Assembly (NCBI GenBank): GCA_033439265.1
Contig: JAVTVX010000031.1
Span: forward strand, 1,535,501-1,599,500
Reading direction: 5' to 3'
From: Dillenia suffruticosa
Taxonomy: Eukaryota; Streptophyta; Magnoliopsida; Dilleniales; Dilleniaceae
Length of the DNA stretch: 64,000 nucleotides
Below, one piece after another: positions 1 to 14,085 of the stretch (its first letter is position 1; every line of letters begins with the position of its first letter). The notes under the pieces are model-generated. The model saw nothing but the letters and a program-made list of their open reading frames with translations, was not told the origin of the DNA and searched no databases. The position numbers were made by a program, and so were the translations under genes.

Positions 1-1189
1 TGACATTTTTACCAAACTCATTGCGAGAGATTTCTTTATAGGATATAAAGAGTTTTTTGATTTAGTTTTATTTTGACATTTTTCATTATATACTATATTA
101 ATGTTATGATACTTATTACTATATATGATATACGTGCATTATTTAGTTATATATTGAACTGATTTATTTATTACACTTAATTATTGTCATATATTTTTGA
201 GATGTAATATGATAGAAAGATAAGTCAAATAGGTGAGTTTGACTCTCATACATGAGTGACTATCTCCAATTCTAAATAAACGGAGATGAAACGGTATCTA
301 GGTGTAAGAGAATTTGAGAGTGGGTCTACTAGAATATAAGTTACTCTAGTACGTGTTTAGAACGAGATCGTATGTGATAATATTGTCTATAAGTAGTTAA
401 ATTTGAGATCTCAAATATTATTTGTATCTAGTAATATCTTTTTTGAGGTACTCTCTCTAAAATTTTTGAGTAAAATTTTATGTGTAGATTGAATTTCATA
501 CCTATACAATGTTATAGAAATATGATATATGCTCTTTTTTTAGAAATGAGAGAATAACATACCACGTATGAAAATCGACCATGGGATAGTAGAAGTTATT
601 ATATGAGACAATAATGTGATCATAATTCTCATACCCATAGTGTGTGACCCGAGACCTATTGGATAGACCTAATAATATTTTTATCACTTTCGACTGTTTC
701 TTGAAATTTTAGTTCAATGTATGCTATTTTAGTTTGTTTACCAATGGTATGAAAGATAATGAGATCTGCGAGATAAATCTAGAAAAGTAACTGAATTAAA
801 ATGGATAAATTTTAGTAGGAAAAAGAAAGACCAATCGATATTACATTATTATGTTGTATTCACCGGTCAATTTATTATATTTATCTATGTTGGGATTCAA
901 ATATAATAGTGAATATATACTCGAGTAACGATCGATGATTATCTCGATGAGAAAAGTATGTTGATGGATGTAATGCATTGAGTTTGGGATATAACAAATT
1001 TTTTTTGTACTAATGGTGACTTTTCGATCATACCAATAAGTGTATTGAGAACTCTTTGATTATATGTATATTTATCAGTCGTACGACACCCATCCTTATG
1101 AAAATCCAGTGGGATGATATGAAAGATCACATGAATTGTGATCTTGAAATATACGTAAAATGCTTTTATGTGCAAACGGGAGATGTTAA
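1..1189. other. AT-rich region without a recognised gene
   Basis: I see no gene here. Every open frame is short and interrupted. The stretch may be the worn internal part of the LTR element whose LTR-like sequence follows, but no gag, protease or polymerase motif is readable. Confidence 0.4.
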
Positions 1190-1665
1190 TAAAATATGTG
1201 CATTAGAGGTTTTTTTTTTTTAACACAAGTGATTTAAATTTATTTAAATTTTAATTGAAAGATAATAAGTGGTTAACCATTATCCCCAACTCCCCCTAAA
1301 ATTACACTCTCTCTCTCCGATATATTGGGTTAACTTCTTCGATGTGAGTGATAGAAGAATTGAGGCAATTGACACTTGTTTGTGGAGAGAGAGATTGAGA
1401 GATCCTAAAATACATTCTCTGATGTGAGAGATAATAGAGAGGTTAAAAAAATTTTGAGTAAAATTTTTTTTCATGTAATTTAGGTAACTGAATTTAGGAT
1501 TGAGCTATCGTGATATTGTGGCAGTGGTTCATTTTACATGATCATCATCCCGATCGTGTGATTTGTTCGAGTGACTTCACAGTTCACAATTTTTGTACAC
1601 TGACGTATTGAGGTGCGATTCTAAAATTTCAATCCATTATTTTTGTGTAAACGTTTTTGCACCGT
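1190..1665 (+). repeat. Divergent Copia-type LTR remnant
   Basis: This stretch aligns with the better-defined LTR at 52630-53103. Both carry the block 'ccattatc..ccaac.ccc', then a CT/GA-rich leader. Both then carry a conserved block of about 60 bases (near 1507-1570 here, near 52909-52972 there) with the shared skeleton 'tcgtga.attg.gg.agt'. No tRNA primer-binding site follows at its right edge, so it is a solo or truncated LTR. The edges are approximate. Confidence 0.5.
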
Positions 1666-4548
1666 AAAATAAATTTAATAATAATAAAATAAAATAAAAA
1701 GTTGGATAAGTTGACTTTTCATCGTAATAAATAGGTGAGAAAATATAATTTAATTTTTTGCCTTAAAAAAAAGGTAATTAGGGGCACATGGATATGATTG
1801 GTAGAAAAGGTAAAAATGAAAGCTATATCTTTGGGTCTCCTTTTTCCGATCCTTACTAGAAGGCTATGCGCAATTTGGTGCCCTTTTTTCACGCTTTCAG
1901 TGGAGACGAAGTCAGATTTCCAACAGATGAATGGAAGGCTTCGTTAGCTTTTATTAATTTTGGAATCACTTTCTACTTTTGTTTTTTTTAGTTGCCCAAA
2001 AACGTTTTTCTTAATTGTTTTTAGGTAAAGGAAAGGTCAAAGCCTTGCAACGATTGCCCACGTTGTTGCACTTGCTTGCAAGAAATGGGTAGAGAAGACT
2101 CTTAGAGTCTATTTTCCGGACTACCCTTCCCTGGGGAGCAAAATCACGGAAGTGCCCCAAAATTCTAAACAACACCCTTCCGACAAGCGGTGGAAGTTTT
2201 TGACATTCTTATGTACAACGTGGTGATTCTCTTGCAAGTCGTACGACCCAATTTTTTTTTTAATAATATTCAAAATCATATTTAAATATAAATTAAATAT
2301 TATCATATTTAAATTAAAATAAACTCTCCGATTAATATTTTTAATTATTAAGTTTTGAATATAAAATTTAATTTAAAAATATAATACTTTTATTTATTGA
2401 ACTAACCGTTTGTCCGTGTAGAACCCAATTATGTGAGATAAAATAAAATAAAGGAAAATTATAAATTTACCTCCCTCTAATTTACAAAATTACAATTTGC
2501 TCCTTTAATTTTTTAAAACTGGTAAGGTCTCCTGTGATTTGCAATTGTGACACTTTAATCCCTATTGCTAACACCATGTCCCATGTGATTTATTCCGGTA
2601 AAAAATACTATGCAAAGATAAAAATAAAGATGGATATTTTTCTAGTAGCAAAAATATTTCTATTAATTTATTGATTTTTAGGTTGCATGAAAATGGAAAT
2701 AAATAAAAGAAAATAAATACGAAATGATACAAAAAATAATATTTTATAAAAATATTGAAAATAAAAATATGGATAAATGTGTAAAGATAAAAATATAAAG
2801 ATTTTTATGCAAAAATAATAAATATAAAATGATCAATTATATTATTATTAACGATAAGACAAATAATACAAAAATATACATAATAATTAAATAAAAATAA
2901 TTCGTTAAATATGAAAAATATAAAAACTTTTATATTAATATTAATTAATTTAATTTGTTAAAATATTTTGAAAATATAAAATATTTGTATTTAAAAATTT
3001 CTGCGCATGCGCGAAATTACGCCTACAACTAGGCAGCCATACGTGATTTTTTATTTATATATAAAATCGAATAAAATAATTACTCTATTAATAAATTTCG
3101 GTATCAATAAATTTTGAGATTTTCTAAACATGACAGCATATTATAAAATAAATGTAAAAAAGAAAAAAGAAATTGCATAAGAGTATACATGGTGTCGTCC
3201 ATACTTTTGATTTTCCTTTAGACTTTATAAGTTGACTTTGCACTTAAAGAGTCGGTCCAAAGATTATTGTCCCGCAGAATATTTTGCAATTTCTTTTTTT
3301 TTTCAATATATTAATATCATAATTATTCATTGTCATAATATAACATATTATGAAAAAAAAAATATAGAAGTATTTTGGAGAATTATTGTTGAGGGATTTT
3401 TTTATTATTATTAAAAATGGAATTTTCTTACCCATAATTGCCATTTTGAATGTTTCTTTTGTAGGCATATGGAATAGATGGATTTAATGTCACATATTTT
3501 AAAGTTAAGAAAGATAGGAGAGAAAAAAGAAAACATAATGGAATGGATAAAGTCCTCAATGATTTTCCTTTTGTTATTTTATGTGAACTACAAAAGAATT
3601 TTTTGGTCCTTGTATTACTAATCAACTTCGAGTTGTACGCCTTACAACTTGTTTAGATCGAATTTTGAAATCTTGTTTTTGATTATAATAAACAAACTCA
3701 GTTTTAATTTCAACGATTAAAGTCGATTATTTGAAATACAAATATAAAAATAATTATATATATATATATATATATAATTATATATATCTAAAATATATTT
3801 ATTTAATTTATGCTGATTCTTTTATTTCAATCATTTCTTTCTAATGCCATCTTCTCGTTTAAAGTCTTAACTATTATGTTTTATGGATAATTTATATTCA
3901 AATTTTTAGCAATTTACCTTTATGTTTTATTAGTCTCATATATTTAAGTTTTTTATTCTTCTAACCGGTGCGTCTTTGAGTTTCCTTTACACATGTCCAA
4001 ATCACCTTAAACGACACTGTCACATCTTATCCATAATTGAATTAAGTTCTAATTTGTTATGAATTTCTTTATTTTTAATTTTATTTTTTTTAATTTTATA
4101 AATCTTATTTTTGATTAATAAAGAAAAATAAATGAATAACGAATATAGTTTTAATTAGATGCAGTTGTATTTTCCTAATATTCCATTGTAAGCACAAATT
4201 AAATTTTTTTGTAGTTTAACGAAATATTTCCTATACTTACTAAGTGAGAAAATGACTTAAATATTATATCGAATTATCCAACTTGCTATCTGTATATACT
4301 AGTATTCATGGTATACGTAATGTGTATGAGGTACTTGAGGAGATTCGAGAGTAAAAAAAAAAAAGAAATTAAATGAAGGATGAGTTAATTATGCATATAC
4401 CATTTATAGTGTTTTTGCGCTAATAACTATATCTAACCATCTTAGGGATGCAATTTCATTAAAAGAATTGAAACTGATAGTTATCAAAAGCTTATATTTC
4501 TTTTTGGTGAGACGTATTAGACAATGAATGAGTGAGTTAAGCTGTTTT

Positions 4549-4585
<37 letters not shown>

Positions 4586-5357
4586 AATAGAAACAAATAT
4601 TAAAAGTGATTTTAATTTGTTTAATAGAAAAAGGATTTACTTTTATTATATATTTAATGGGTATTGACAATGAATTGATTATGAATCGGGTCATATTAAT
4701 CCTGTATTCAACCTTAAATCTGAATTATGATATCCATATACGACTCTAACTTGACTCGGATAAAAAAAATAAAAAACCATAATCAATTCTATGGATTTTT
4801 AAAAAAAATTTATTCCGATTCAATCCTAAATCGATCTGTACCCAATCCATACCCGATCCATGTTAATAAATCTAAACTATGTAAAGAATTCACTTGACAT
4901 TAAGTTAAGAATTATACGTAAAAAAAAAAAGAAAAAGAAAGAAAATAAGAAATTAAATCCATTTAAAATTATTTCAAAATCTAAATCATGTTAACATGGA
5001 AACTCAGCTAGGCTCATTATATTTGGTATATATACACCAATACGCAAGGCAAAAATTTAAAAACAGCTAAATAAAACATAATTAAAATAAGAAAATTATT
5101 AATTTGTAGGGATTTCTGTCCATGGAAATTTTGTTTAATAAAAACTAACTAAATCGGAAACTGATAAATGCAATTGAGTAAAGGAAAAGGCAAATCGCAA
5201 ACGAAAGAAACCCATAAACAAAAAGGCTGTTGGGGATTTGCTGGTTGGTTTGGTTGGTTAGTGGTCTGCTTGCTTTGCAGTACAAAACCAAAAACATTGC
5301 TAGTACAAAATGACTCGCTCGTAATTTTATCCAAACATCAAGGACAGAACTGTCAAC
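1666..5357. other. AT-rich intergenic region upstream of RAN1
   Basis: No credible coding sequence. It holds low-complexity AT tracts, TA microsatellites (about 3745-3774 and 4553-4582) and, near 4655-4866, a stretch with 'gggtattgacaatga' at one side and 'cccatccataccc'-like sequence at the other. That resembles the ends of small hAT-like elements, but I could not fix its borders. Confidence 0.45.
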
Positions 5358-5535
5358 CTAGCTCTCTCTCTCTCTCTCTTTCAGCCATCTTTCCGAGTTA
5401 AAAATCCAAATCCTTCGGAAAACTCTCCCACCTTCTCCCCACCTTCCCTAACCTCTCTCTCTCTCTTTCTCTCTCTCTCTAGAAGATATATATTTTTTTA
5501 ATTTATATTTTGGTCTCTCTCTTTGGTACCTGAGA
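5358..5535 (+). promoter_or_regulatory. CT-rich leader of the RAN1 gene
   Basis: Pyrimidine-rich sequence with repeated CTCTCT blocks directly precedes the ATG at 5536. This is typical of the 5' untranslated region of plant housekeeping genes. I could not place a convincing TATA box or transcription start. Confidence 0.45.
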
Positions 5536-8500
5536 ATGGCGCCGAGCAAGAGGGACCTGCAACTTACGACGGCAGGAGGAGGAGGACGGCTGACGGCGGC
5601 GGACGGCGGAGAATTGGAAGAAGTGCGGCTTCTGGATGCCTACGAAGAGAATGACGAGTCTGATGTAGAAAGAAATATGGAGGAAGGAGGGATGAAGAGA
5701 GTACAATTGAGTGTAACGGGGATGACATGTTCAGCGTGTTCAAACTCGATCGAGTCAGCTCTTAAAGCCCTAAATGGAGTCTCCTCTGCCTCCGTTGCTT
5801 TGCTTCAGAATAAGGCTGAAGTTGTATTTGATCCCACCTTGCTCAAGGTTTTTCAAATTCCGCAATCATTGCTCTTCTTTGTTAACATTTGATGATTGAT
5901 TTATGTTGCCTATTTGGATTCTTAGCTCTTTCTAGCTGTGGAATTCTTAATTTTTTTTCTTGTTTTGACTCTTTGGGAAGTCTTGTGGTTGCATGATCTT
6001 AATTGATGTTAGGAACTAATTGGGCATTCTGTTGACTTTTGTCTTAGTTATGATTGCAAATCACCGAACTGATTGGTGTTATGTGAGAATGATTTGGGCT
6101 CTTTACGTTTTCCTTTTTGGATGCAAGTTTTAGTTAGTGACTCTCTCTCTCTCTCTCTGGATCACGCAATCTAGTTAAGTTAAAAGCGGCCGCAATTTAC
6201 TTATATAGAGGAGATTCTCGATTAGCACTAAATCCAAGAAAATCTTCTGCGTATGGTAAAAGGAAATTATTGAGATTTGATAGTTGTCAGAGTTCTAATG
6301 AACTATATAAATGCACTAGGAAAGTCAAGGTAGTTTTGATGAACTTTTTGGGGTATAAAGATGGCTTGATCTTCCATTTTTGTTTTATTGGTTGAATTTT
6401 CATGGATGGTGTTTAGTGATTCATGTGGCTCTAGTGTTTGTTTACTGTGGTTGAAGTGATATGCTTATCATTAATTGGAAAGGTTACAGATAAAATAAAT
6501 AATGGTATTTCACCTATGATATGTTGGTTATAATGCAATATGAGAAAAGTCACTAGATTACAGAGCTTCTTGAACTCTTATTTGAATTTGGACTCCCATG
6601 TCATGATGCTTTGTTTGAAGGTAATGTTGCAGCTTTTGAAATACTTTTGACATTGTTTATTGTTTAAGGAAGAAGACATCAAGAATGCAATTGAAGATGC
6701 AGGGTTTGATGCAGAGATTCTTCATGAACCTAGTGTAAGTGGAAGGAAGCCGCAAAGAGCCCTGGTCGGACAGTTTACAATTGGAGGGATGACATGTGCA
6801 GCCTGTGTGAACTCCATTGAAGGTATTCTCAGAAAGCTCCCTGGTGTCAAAAGGGCAGTTGTTGCCTTGGCTACTTCATTAGGGGAAGTGGAGTATGATC
6901 CTTCCTTAATTAGCAAAAACGATATAATCACTGCAATTGAGGATGCTGGTTTTGAAGGTTCCCTTGTACAGAGTGGTGAGCAAGATAAAATTCTTCTCTG
7001 GGTAGTTGGAGTACATTGTGAGTTAGATATGCAGCTTCTGGAGAGCATACTTACCTGTGTGAAAGGAATTAAACAATTCCGCTTTGACAGGAACTCAGAA
7101 GATCTAGAAGTTGTCTTTGATCCAGAAGTTATAGGTTCAAGATCCTTAGTTGATGAAATTGAAGGTAGAGGAAATGGGAAGTTTAGATTGCGTGTCCGGA
7201 ATCCATATACTAGGATGACATCCAAGGATACAGAAGAATCATCAAGCATGTTGCGGCTTTTTCTCTCTAGTGTTGTTCTCAGTGTAAGTAGTTTATGCTT
7301 CTCTGTTGCATTGAGTTTCTGATCATTAATTTCTTTTTTTCACAAATTGTAGCCTTTTGCCTATAGTGAGCCATTCATTTTTCTAATTGATGTAACAAAT
7401 GATCTTAGTGCACTTGTTAAAATGCTTTGGCATCTTCCATGTTACACATGGCCAAATGCTTTCTGTTGAACGCTATGCATTTATGGAAAGCATATTTATC
7501 AAAATGAGATAAGTAATAGGTTGCATTGCTCCTACCTTTTGGCACTTGATAAATTGAAGCTTCTACTCTAGAATGAAAGATTTGCTTGTGACGACATATT
7601 AGCTGATTGATCCAACTTGAAACATCTTTTACTAAAGTTGTAGTTTGCTGCATTCCGAATGTTTTTCAACTTAACAAGTAGAATGACGTTTGCTACTTTG
7701 GCTCCAGATTCCTCTCTTTTTCATTGGGGTAGTTTGTCCCCACATCCCTTTGGTCTATGCCCTATTGCTCAGACGATGTGGACCTTTTCAAATGAATGAC
7801 TGGTTGAAGTGGGCTTTGGTGACTGTTATTCAATTTGTTATTGGGAAGCGTTTCTATGTTGCAGCTGGAAGAGCTCTTCGTAATGGGTCCACAAATATGG
7901 ATGTTCTTGTTGCACTGGGAACTTCAGCCTCATATTTCTACTCTGTTGGTGCACTTCTATATGGTGCAATCACAGGGTTTTGGTCTCCAACTTACTTTGA
8001 AACAAGTTCAATGCTGATAACATTTGTGCTGTTTGGAAAGTATTTGGAAACTCTTGCCAAGGGAAAGACCTCAGATGCTATTAAAAAGTTGGTGGAACTT
8101 GCACCTGCAACGGCATTTCTGCTTGTTAAGGACTCAAGTAAGTTCTTCTTCTGGGTGGGATTAAAATCTATATAGCAATATGTACCTATTACAAATACCA
8201 ATGAAATTTCAGTGTCTGGTCCACCTGAAATGGACTTCTGAGTAGGTAATTTAATTTATTGGAATGTTAACATGGACTGACTAGTTGAAATGATATTTAA
8301 CTTATCAATGACATGAATACCTTTCTATTATTGCTTTGCTAGGTGGAAGATTTGTTGGAGAGAGGGAAATAGATGCTCTTCTGATTCAGCCTGGTGACAT
8401 CCTGAAAGTTCTTCCTGGTGCAAAGGTTCCTGTGGATGGTGTTGTCGTTTGTGGTTCAAGTTATGTCAATGAGAGTATGGTAACTGGTGAATCAGCCCCT

Positions 8501-11500
8501 GTACTAAAGGAGGTCAATTCTTCAGTTATTGGTGGTACCATTAACTTGCATGGTGCCCTAAATATACAAGCGACAAAAGTAGGGTCAAACACGGTCTTGA
8601 GCCAGATAATTAGTTTGGTTGAGACGGCCCAGATGTCAAAAGCCCCTATTCAGAAGTTTGCTGATTTTGTAAGTTGTTTACTCAAGCTTCCAAAAAATGC
8701 TGAGGCATTATGATCCTATATTAAGAACTTCCTGATTAACAGTTTACAGATTTTAGAAGCAAGAATTGTTTTGAGCATTGCTTTTGAAAGTGAATCAAGT
8801 AGTTGCCATGTAACAGATCGATTCCTTCATAAGCACGATATGAGGTTGTTTAGTGTCTTTTGAACTTTTATGCCTACCCTGTTTCATATACTTGTTTTAT
8901 TTTATGCATGTCTATATGCGATTGTATTTATGGTTCTATAAGCTTGAACTTGCTGTAGTTTTACTGTAATTGGTTTATCAATTTTACCATCTCTAATAAT
9001 CATGCCCATCATTAACATCCTGTCCTGTTCTGTGTTCCAATTCCAGAACTGTAGCTTGGTGATAATTCATATCAATAACCATTAACATATGGATGACCTT
9101 AATGTGTTGTGATATTCAAAAAGTGATGAAAATGATTTAACACAGTAAAATTGACATATGATTGTAAAAATGAGGCTCACTTTTTTCTCCACTTTTCCCG
9201 TTCTTCCCTCAATTTTCTGGTGTCCTCTTTCCACAGTTTTGGATTTATGGTTTTTCAATTTGAGGTTGATGTTGTATGTGATACAAATTGTAATCTTGCA
9301 TTTCTGTTGTTTACAGGTTGCAAGCATTTTCGTGCCTACTGTTGTTTCAATGGCATTGTTGACATTGATGATCTGGTATGTTTCCGAGTTATTTTGGTAA
9401 CAATCATGTCTCTTCGATGCAAGTGCCTTCATTCAAATTTTATCGTATTTATTGGTAATAGGTACATTTCTGGAGCTCTTGGTGCCTACCCTGAATCGTG
9501 GCTTCCAATGAACAGCAACTATTTTGTTTTCTCTCTCATGTTTTCAATATCAGTGGTGGTAATTGCATGCCCCTGTGCACTTGGTTTGGCGACACCCACT
9601 GCAGTCATGGTTGCTACTGGGGTTGGGGCTAATAATGGTATATTGATAAAAGGTGGCGATGCTTTGGAAAGAGCTCAGAAAATTAAATATGTGATATTTG
9701 ATAAGACAGGCACCCTAACCCAGGGAAAAGCCACCGTTACAACTGCAAAGGTTTTCACTGGAATGGATCGTGGAGAATTTCTTACACTAGTGGCTTCTGC
9801 AGAGGTGATTACAGTTTCCTGGACTGTTTTATTGTTTGTCTCCATGTTTTTTGAATTTTGATATTGCTCATAATAAAGTAAGGAAATTAGATTTATTCAA
9901 ATAGAAAGAGTCAGAGTTCCTAGAGGTGATTTTCTTCTTTTCCCCCATCTTTCCATTCTCCAATACTTAAAGAAGGATCTGTGTCTCCATGTTAGAATTC
10001 TATCTTTGGGTCACGTTTCTTATTCAAACGCTCTTCTCCCTTCTCTTTTCTCCTTTTACTTTTGTGCCTTCTCTTTTCTTCCCACTTTATGTTGTAATGT
10101 CTTCATTTTACATTAATATTGCATTCTTTACATGATCAGTGGACAACTTTTTTTGAACATGTGCGTATCAGCCTTTTAGCATTGAAATGAAAAAGTGGAA
10201 GTTAAACTTTATCCGCATATAGCCATCCAAAGGAAAATTATTTATACTGAAAAGAACAATTAATGTTCATTTTGTATGTACAAATGTTTTGAAATCGCCA
10301 AATGGAGTTTGTTCCCGGACATTGCTCTAGACAACCTTGTCATTCTACAGGGAAATTTGTCAGCGTACACTCCCTTGATGCAAGAACTGCAGATTGGGAT
10401 TGAAGGAGCTTGGATTGGTGTTTGAATTTTCAGTTGTGCATATTTTGATTTTCTTTGTTTTTTTGTTTTTTGTTTCTTGGTTTTGTTAATTTTTTTTTAT
10501 AAGTATTATCCTGGGATTGAGTTGGGAATTGGGTTTGACTTATTTGGTCCGCTTTTGATCTTTTTCATAGATTCTAAGGTTTGATCTTGTCCATTGTTTA
10601 GGCTGGTAGTGAGCATCCATTGGCAAAAGCTATAGTGGAATATGCTAGTCATTTCCATTTTTTGGATGGACATCCACCAACAAAGGGCAACCAAAACCAA
10701 GGTGATGAATCAAAATTTTATGGATGGCTTTATGATGTGTCGGATTTTTCTGCAATTCCTGGAAGAGGTGTCCGGTGCTATATTGGTGGAAAACGTGTTT
10801 TGGTGAGCTTTGCATCTTTTGACTTTGCTTGGCCATTTATACCATGTAGAAATAGAAAATTGCTTTTATTTTGGCCCTAGGGATTGCTTACTGATGCTAA
10901 TCTATGATTAACAGGTTGGCAACAGAAAGCTGCTAACTGAATGTGGTGTCCTCATACCATCCCATGTTGAGAATTTTGTGGTTGAGTTAGAAAACAGTGC
11001 TAAAACAGGTGTACTTGTTGCCTATGACAATGATCTCGTTGGTGTTTTGGGGATAGCTGATCCATTAAAGAGAGAAGCTATTGTGGTTGTGGAAGGTCTC
11101 CTTAAAATGGGGGTCAGACCAATCATGGTTACAGGGGATAATCGGAGGACTGCTGAAGCTGTTGCTAAAGAGGTCTGTTCTGAATCTTTTGCTAGTTAGT
11201 TTGTTTATTTATTAACAAACAAATAAAGTTTTTGACATCTCATATTTTACTTGCAACTTGATTCCTATTCACCTTTTCATTTCATTTACAAACTGCCCTT
11301 CGTCCTAATCATCTCGAATTTTCTAAAATTCCAATATTTGAGTTTGTTTCCATGTCAGTAATCAAATTTATGGCTGAGGTGATTAAAATTTTGAGGTCAC
11401 TCCATCCAATTGCTATTTGATAGTTTTAGTTATCTTTCTGTTTCTTCATACTGAAGCCTGATAACCTTCACACTGGCCCTTGGAGCTGATTCTTGTGTGG

Positions 11501-12160
11501 TTCCTTCCCCGTGTCTCCACCCCTTGTCTGAGTTCACAAACCTGCACACCCCTCTATTCTCCCCCTCCAAAAAAATAAAAAATAAAAAGACTGTGGTCAA
11601 CATACAATTCTTCCCTGAATATGAATCTGATTGTTTACTACAGTTCATACAAGGAAAGAACTTATTGGTAAATGTTTGTGTAGGTTGGCATTACAGATGT
11701 GAGGGCAGAAGTAATGCCAGCAGGCAAGGCAGATGTTGTTCAGTCATTTCAGAAAAATGGTAGCGTGGTTGCGATGGTGGGTGATGGTATAAATGACTCT
11801 CCTGCCTTAGCTGCTGCAGATGTGGGTATGGCAATTGGTGCAGGTACAGATATTGCCATCGAAGCTGCGGACTATGTGTTGATGAGGAATAACCTAGAAG
11901 ATGTGATCATTGCCATTGATCTATCAAGGAAGACTTTCTCCAGAATCCGATGGAATTATGTGTTTGCCATGGCTTACAATGTTGTTGCAATCCCCATTGC
12001 AGCTGGGGTGTTCTTTCCCTGGTTAGGGATCAAATTACCACCGTGGGCTGCTGGTGCATGCATGGCTCTTTCATCTGTAAGCGTTGTGTGCTCTTCTTTG
12101 CTTCTTAAAAGATATAGAAAGCCCAGGCTTACGACCATACTAGAAATCACTGTAGAGTAG
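5536..12160 (+). CDS. RAN1: Copper-transporting P1B-type ATPase, RAN1/HMA7 type
   Basis: Nine exons join in frame: 5536-5847, 6669-7283, 7708-8137, 8343-8668, 9317-9375, 9462-9804, 10602-10802, 10915-11172 and 11684-12160, all with GT-AG introns, giving 1006 aa. The protein uses ATP to move Cu(I) across an endomembrane. The Arabidopsis family member delivers copper to ethylene receptors. Visible motifs are metal-binding CxxC at residues 65-68 (GMTCSAC) and 147-150 (GMTCAAC), a third HMA-like domain near 205-280 without CxxC, TGES at 500-503, the copper-gate CPC at 617-619, phosphorylated Asp661 in DKTGT, SEHP at 698-701 and GDGINDSP at 881-888. The start [10 protein letters not shown] and the [13 protein letters not shown] loop after exon 5 point to RAN1/HMA7 rather than HMA5. 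The length fits the family, no frame breaks are seen and all catalytic motifs are present. Confidence 0.95.
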
Positions 12161-12337
12161 GAAAAAAAAAGAAGTAAAACTAATGAAAAAAATCCTTCTG
12201 ACTCATAGGAGGAAGATGAAGTGTGACAAACTTGTAGCGAGATGTCCGGTGTTTTTTGTTTTGTTTTTGTTTTTTGTTTTCTGTTTTTTTTCCCCTCAAT
12301 TTTTTTGTGCAATTGTTTTGTCCATGGAGTTTCCTCT

Positions 12338-12372
<35 letters not shown>

Positions 12373-12506
12373 GTTTTACCCCCTTACCAAAGGGGTTAAT
12401 GTATAACCCCATTCAATGTAAATCCAACTTATATTTTATTCTTGGACATCATATTATTTTCATTGGCAAAAAAATAATTGTATGTGCTATTCATTCACAT
12501 TCAAGA

Positions 12507-12538
<32 letters not shown>

Positions 12539-12823
12539 AAATTGGACCGCCCCCGAATGTCTACTGCCTTGGACATTGGGCACAAGATGGGATTGGGGTT
12601 GGTTGAGATTTAGAAATTTCAGCTTGAGCTTGGTGTGGATGGCATCAGACTTGTGTCTTCCGTTGGTTTGGCCCCCGATTGGTTTATATACAGGCAAACT
12701 TGTATGTCGTCTCTGACCCTACTTGTTCTTCATTGTCTCATTCTTTTTAGGTCAAGGAATTATGCTGCAGCTAATTTCAGGTTTCAAAGCTGATGAACAT
12801 TGTCATTTCATTCTTTTCAAAGT
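12161..12823 (+). other. RAN1 3' untranslated and downstream sequence
   Basis: No second gene is visible. The stretch has a poly-T run of about 31 bases (12341-12371), a CT/TA microsatellite (12506-12538), and at 12751-12811 the first copy of a 61-bp segment that recurs at 20101-20161 on the far side of the LTR element. A 'tttttag' before that segment resembles a 3' splice site, so an intron in the 3' UTR is possible but unproven. Confidence 0.5.
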
Positions 12824-14085
12824 TGATGTACGATTTTGATATCACAGATTCATATGAGTATATCCTAATCAAGTATTATATATAGAGATAAGATCATGTA
12901 TCGTTCCTATGAGTATATTTTATACTACCAAATATGAAAAAAAACTAATTTAAATTAGACAAATCAAATAAAAGTTATGATAATATCAAAAATAAAACTA
13001 AAATCAGAATATGAGAATTCTAAATGATGAAAAACTCTAATGTATAAAAATTCTAAAATATCAATTTCATCTATTTCAATTTCTTACATAGTTAAGTTTT
13101 TTCAAATGCCTAAGTTTATTGACTAATGAAATATTGATAATAAATGTAGATTTTTCAAAATTAGATTCACTCAATGATCATACAATAAATATCTCATGCG
13201 ATTAACCAAAATTCAATGATTATGCAATTTTGATTTATTAGATGCATTAAGTTTTGTGAAAAGTTTCCTTTGAAATTATACCCATGAAATTAATCTAATA
13301 GTCATACTCATAATTTTATGCGAATTTTATTTTTCGGACTAATCTTATATAATTATATGGGTTATGTATGCACTTGATCTCAAATCATGAAAAATACATA
13401 TCTAAACGTTTCAAAATATTAAGTTCAAAAGTAAAATCTGATCAAATAATAATTAGATCAATAAAACTTAAAGAAAAGAAATAAATCAATTCATGTAATT
13501 AATTAAAAATAAAATTTATCGAGTTCTAGAAATAAAAAAATTAGTTAGACATTGAAAAGAAAAACCAGTTAAAAAAATAAAACATTACGACTCTTGTTTG
13601 CACGAGAATGGATGTGGAAGACATGTGCTATGAAGGCGGCTACTATAATTTGTAAGGTGGTGACGGAATGAAAAAATAAAAAAGGAGGCATAAATGAAGG
13701 GAGATGTGAGAGAATAAGAATGCTATCCGCCCTTTGGTGTTATACTTATAGTATTCAAACTTTATAAGAATTTGGAAATTTAATTCTTGGCTTTGAATTG
13801 GAAACCTGTAGTTGTAAAGATGATAAAAATCTCTTGCTTCATTATAAATTTGGAAACTTTCATGTTATCTTGATTCTAGAATAAATTCTGAAAGTAATAA
13901 CAACTCAATTTCCAAATTTTTGACACTTAATTTACTTTTTCATTATAGACTTGACTTGTAACACTAAATCATTAACCACGAAATTAAATTAGTGTAATAT
14001 TATAAAATATGGTTTAAAATAATTCTAAAATACTTAAATAAAATCTAAAATAATATAATTTAAGTATATAAAAATATTATTATCA
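12824..14085 (-). repeat. LTR of the Athila-like element (3' LTR in element orientation)
   Basis: Bounded by TGAT and ATCA. It is the direct-repeat partner of 18702-20087. Relative to its partner it lacks a block of roughly 180 bases near the far end. Confidence 0.8.

Noticed and set aside
6722-7249. Minus-strand 175-codon frame in RAN1 exon 2
   Set aside because: It is the antisense reading of a conserved exon and is serine-rich low-complexity sequence.
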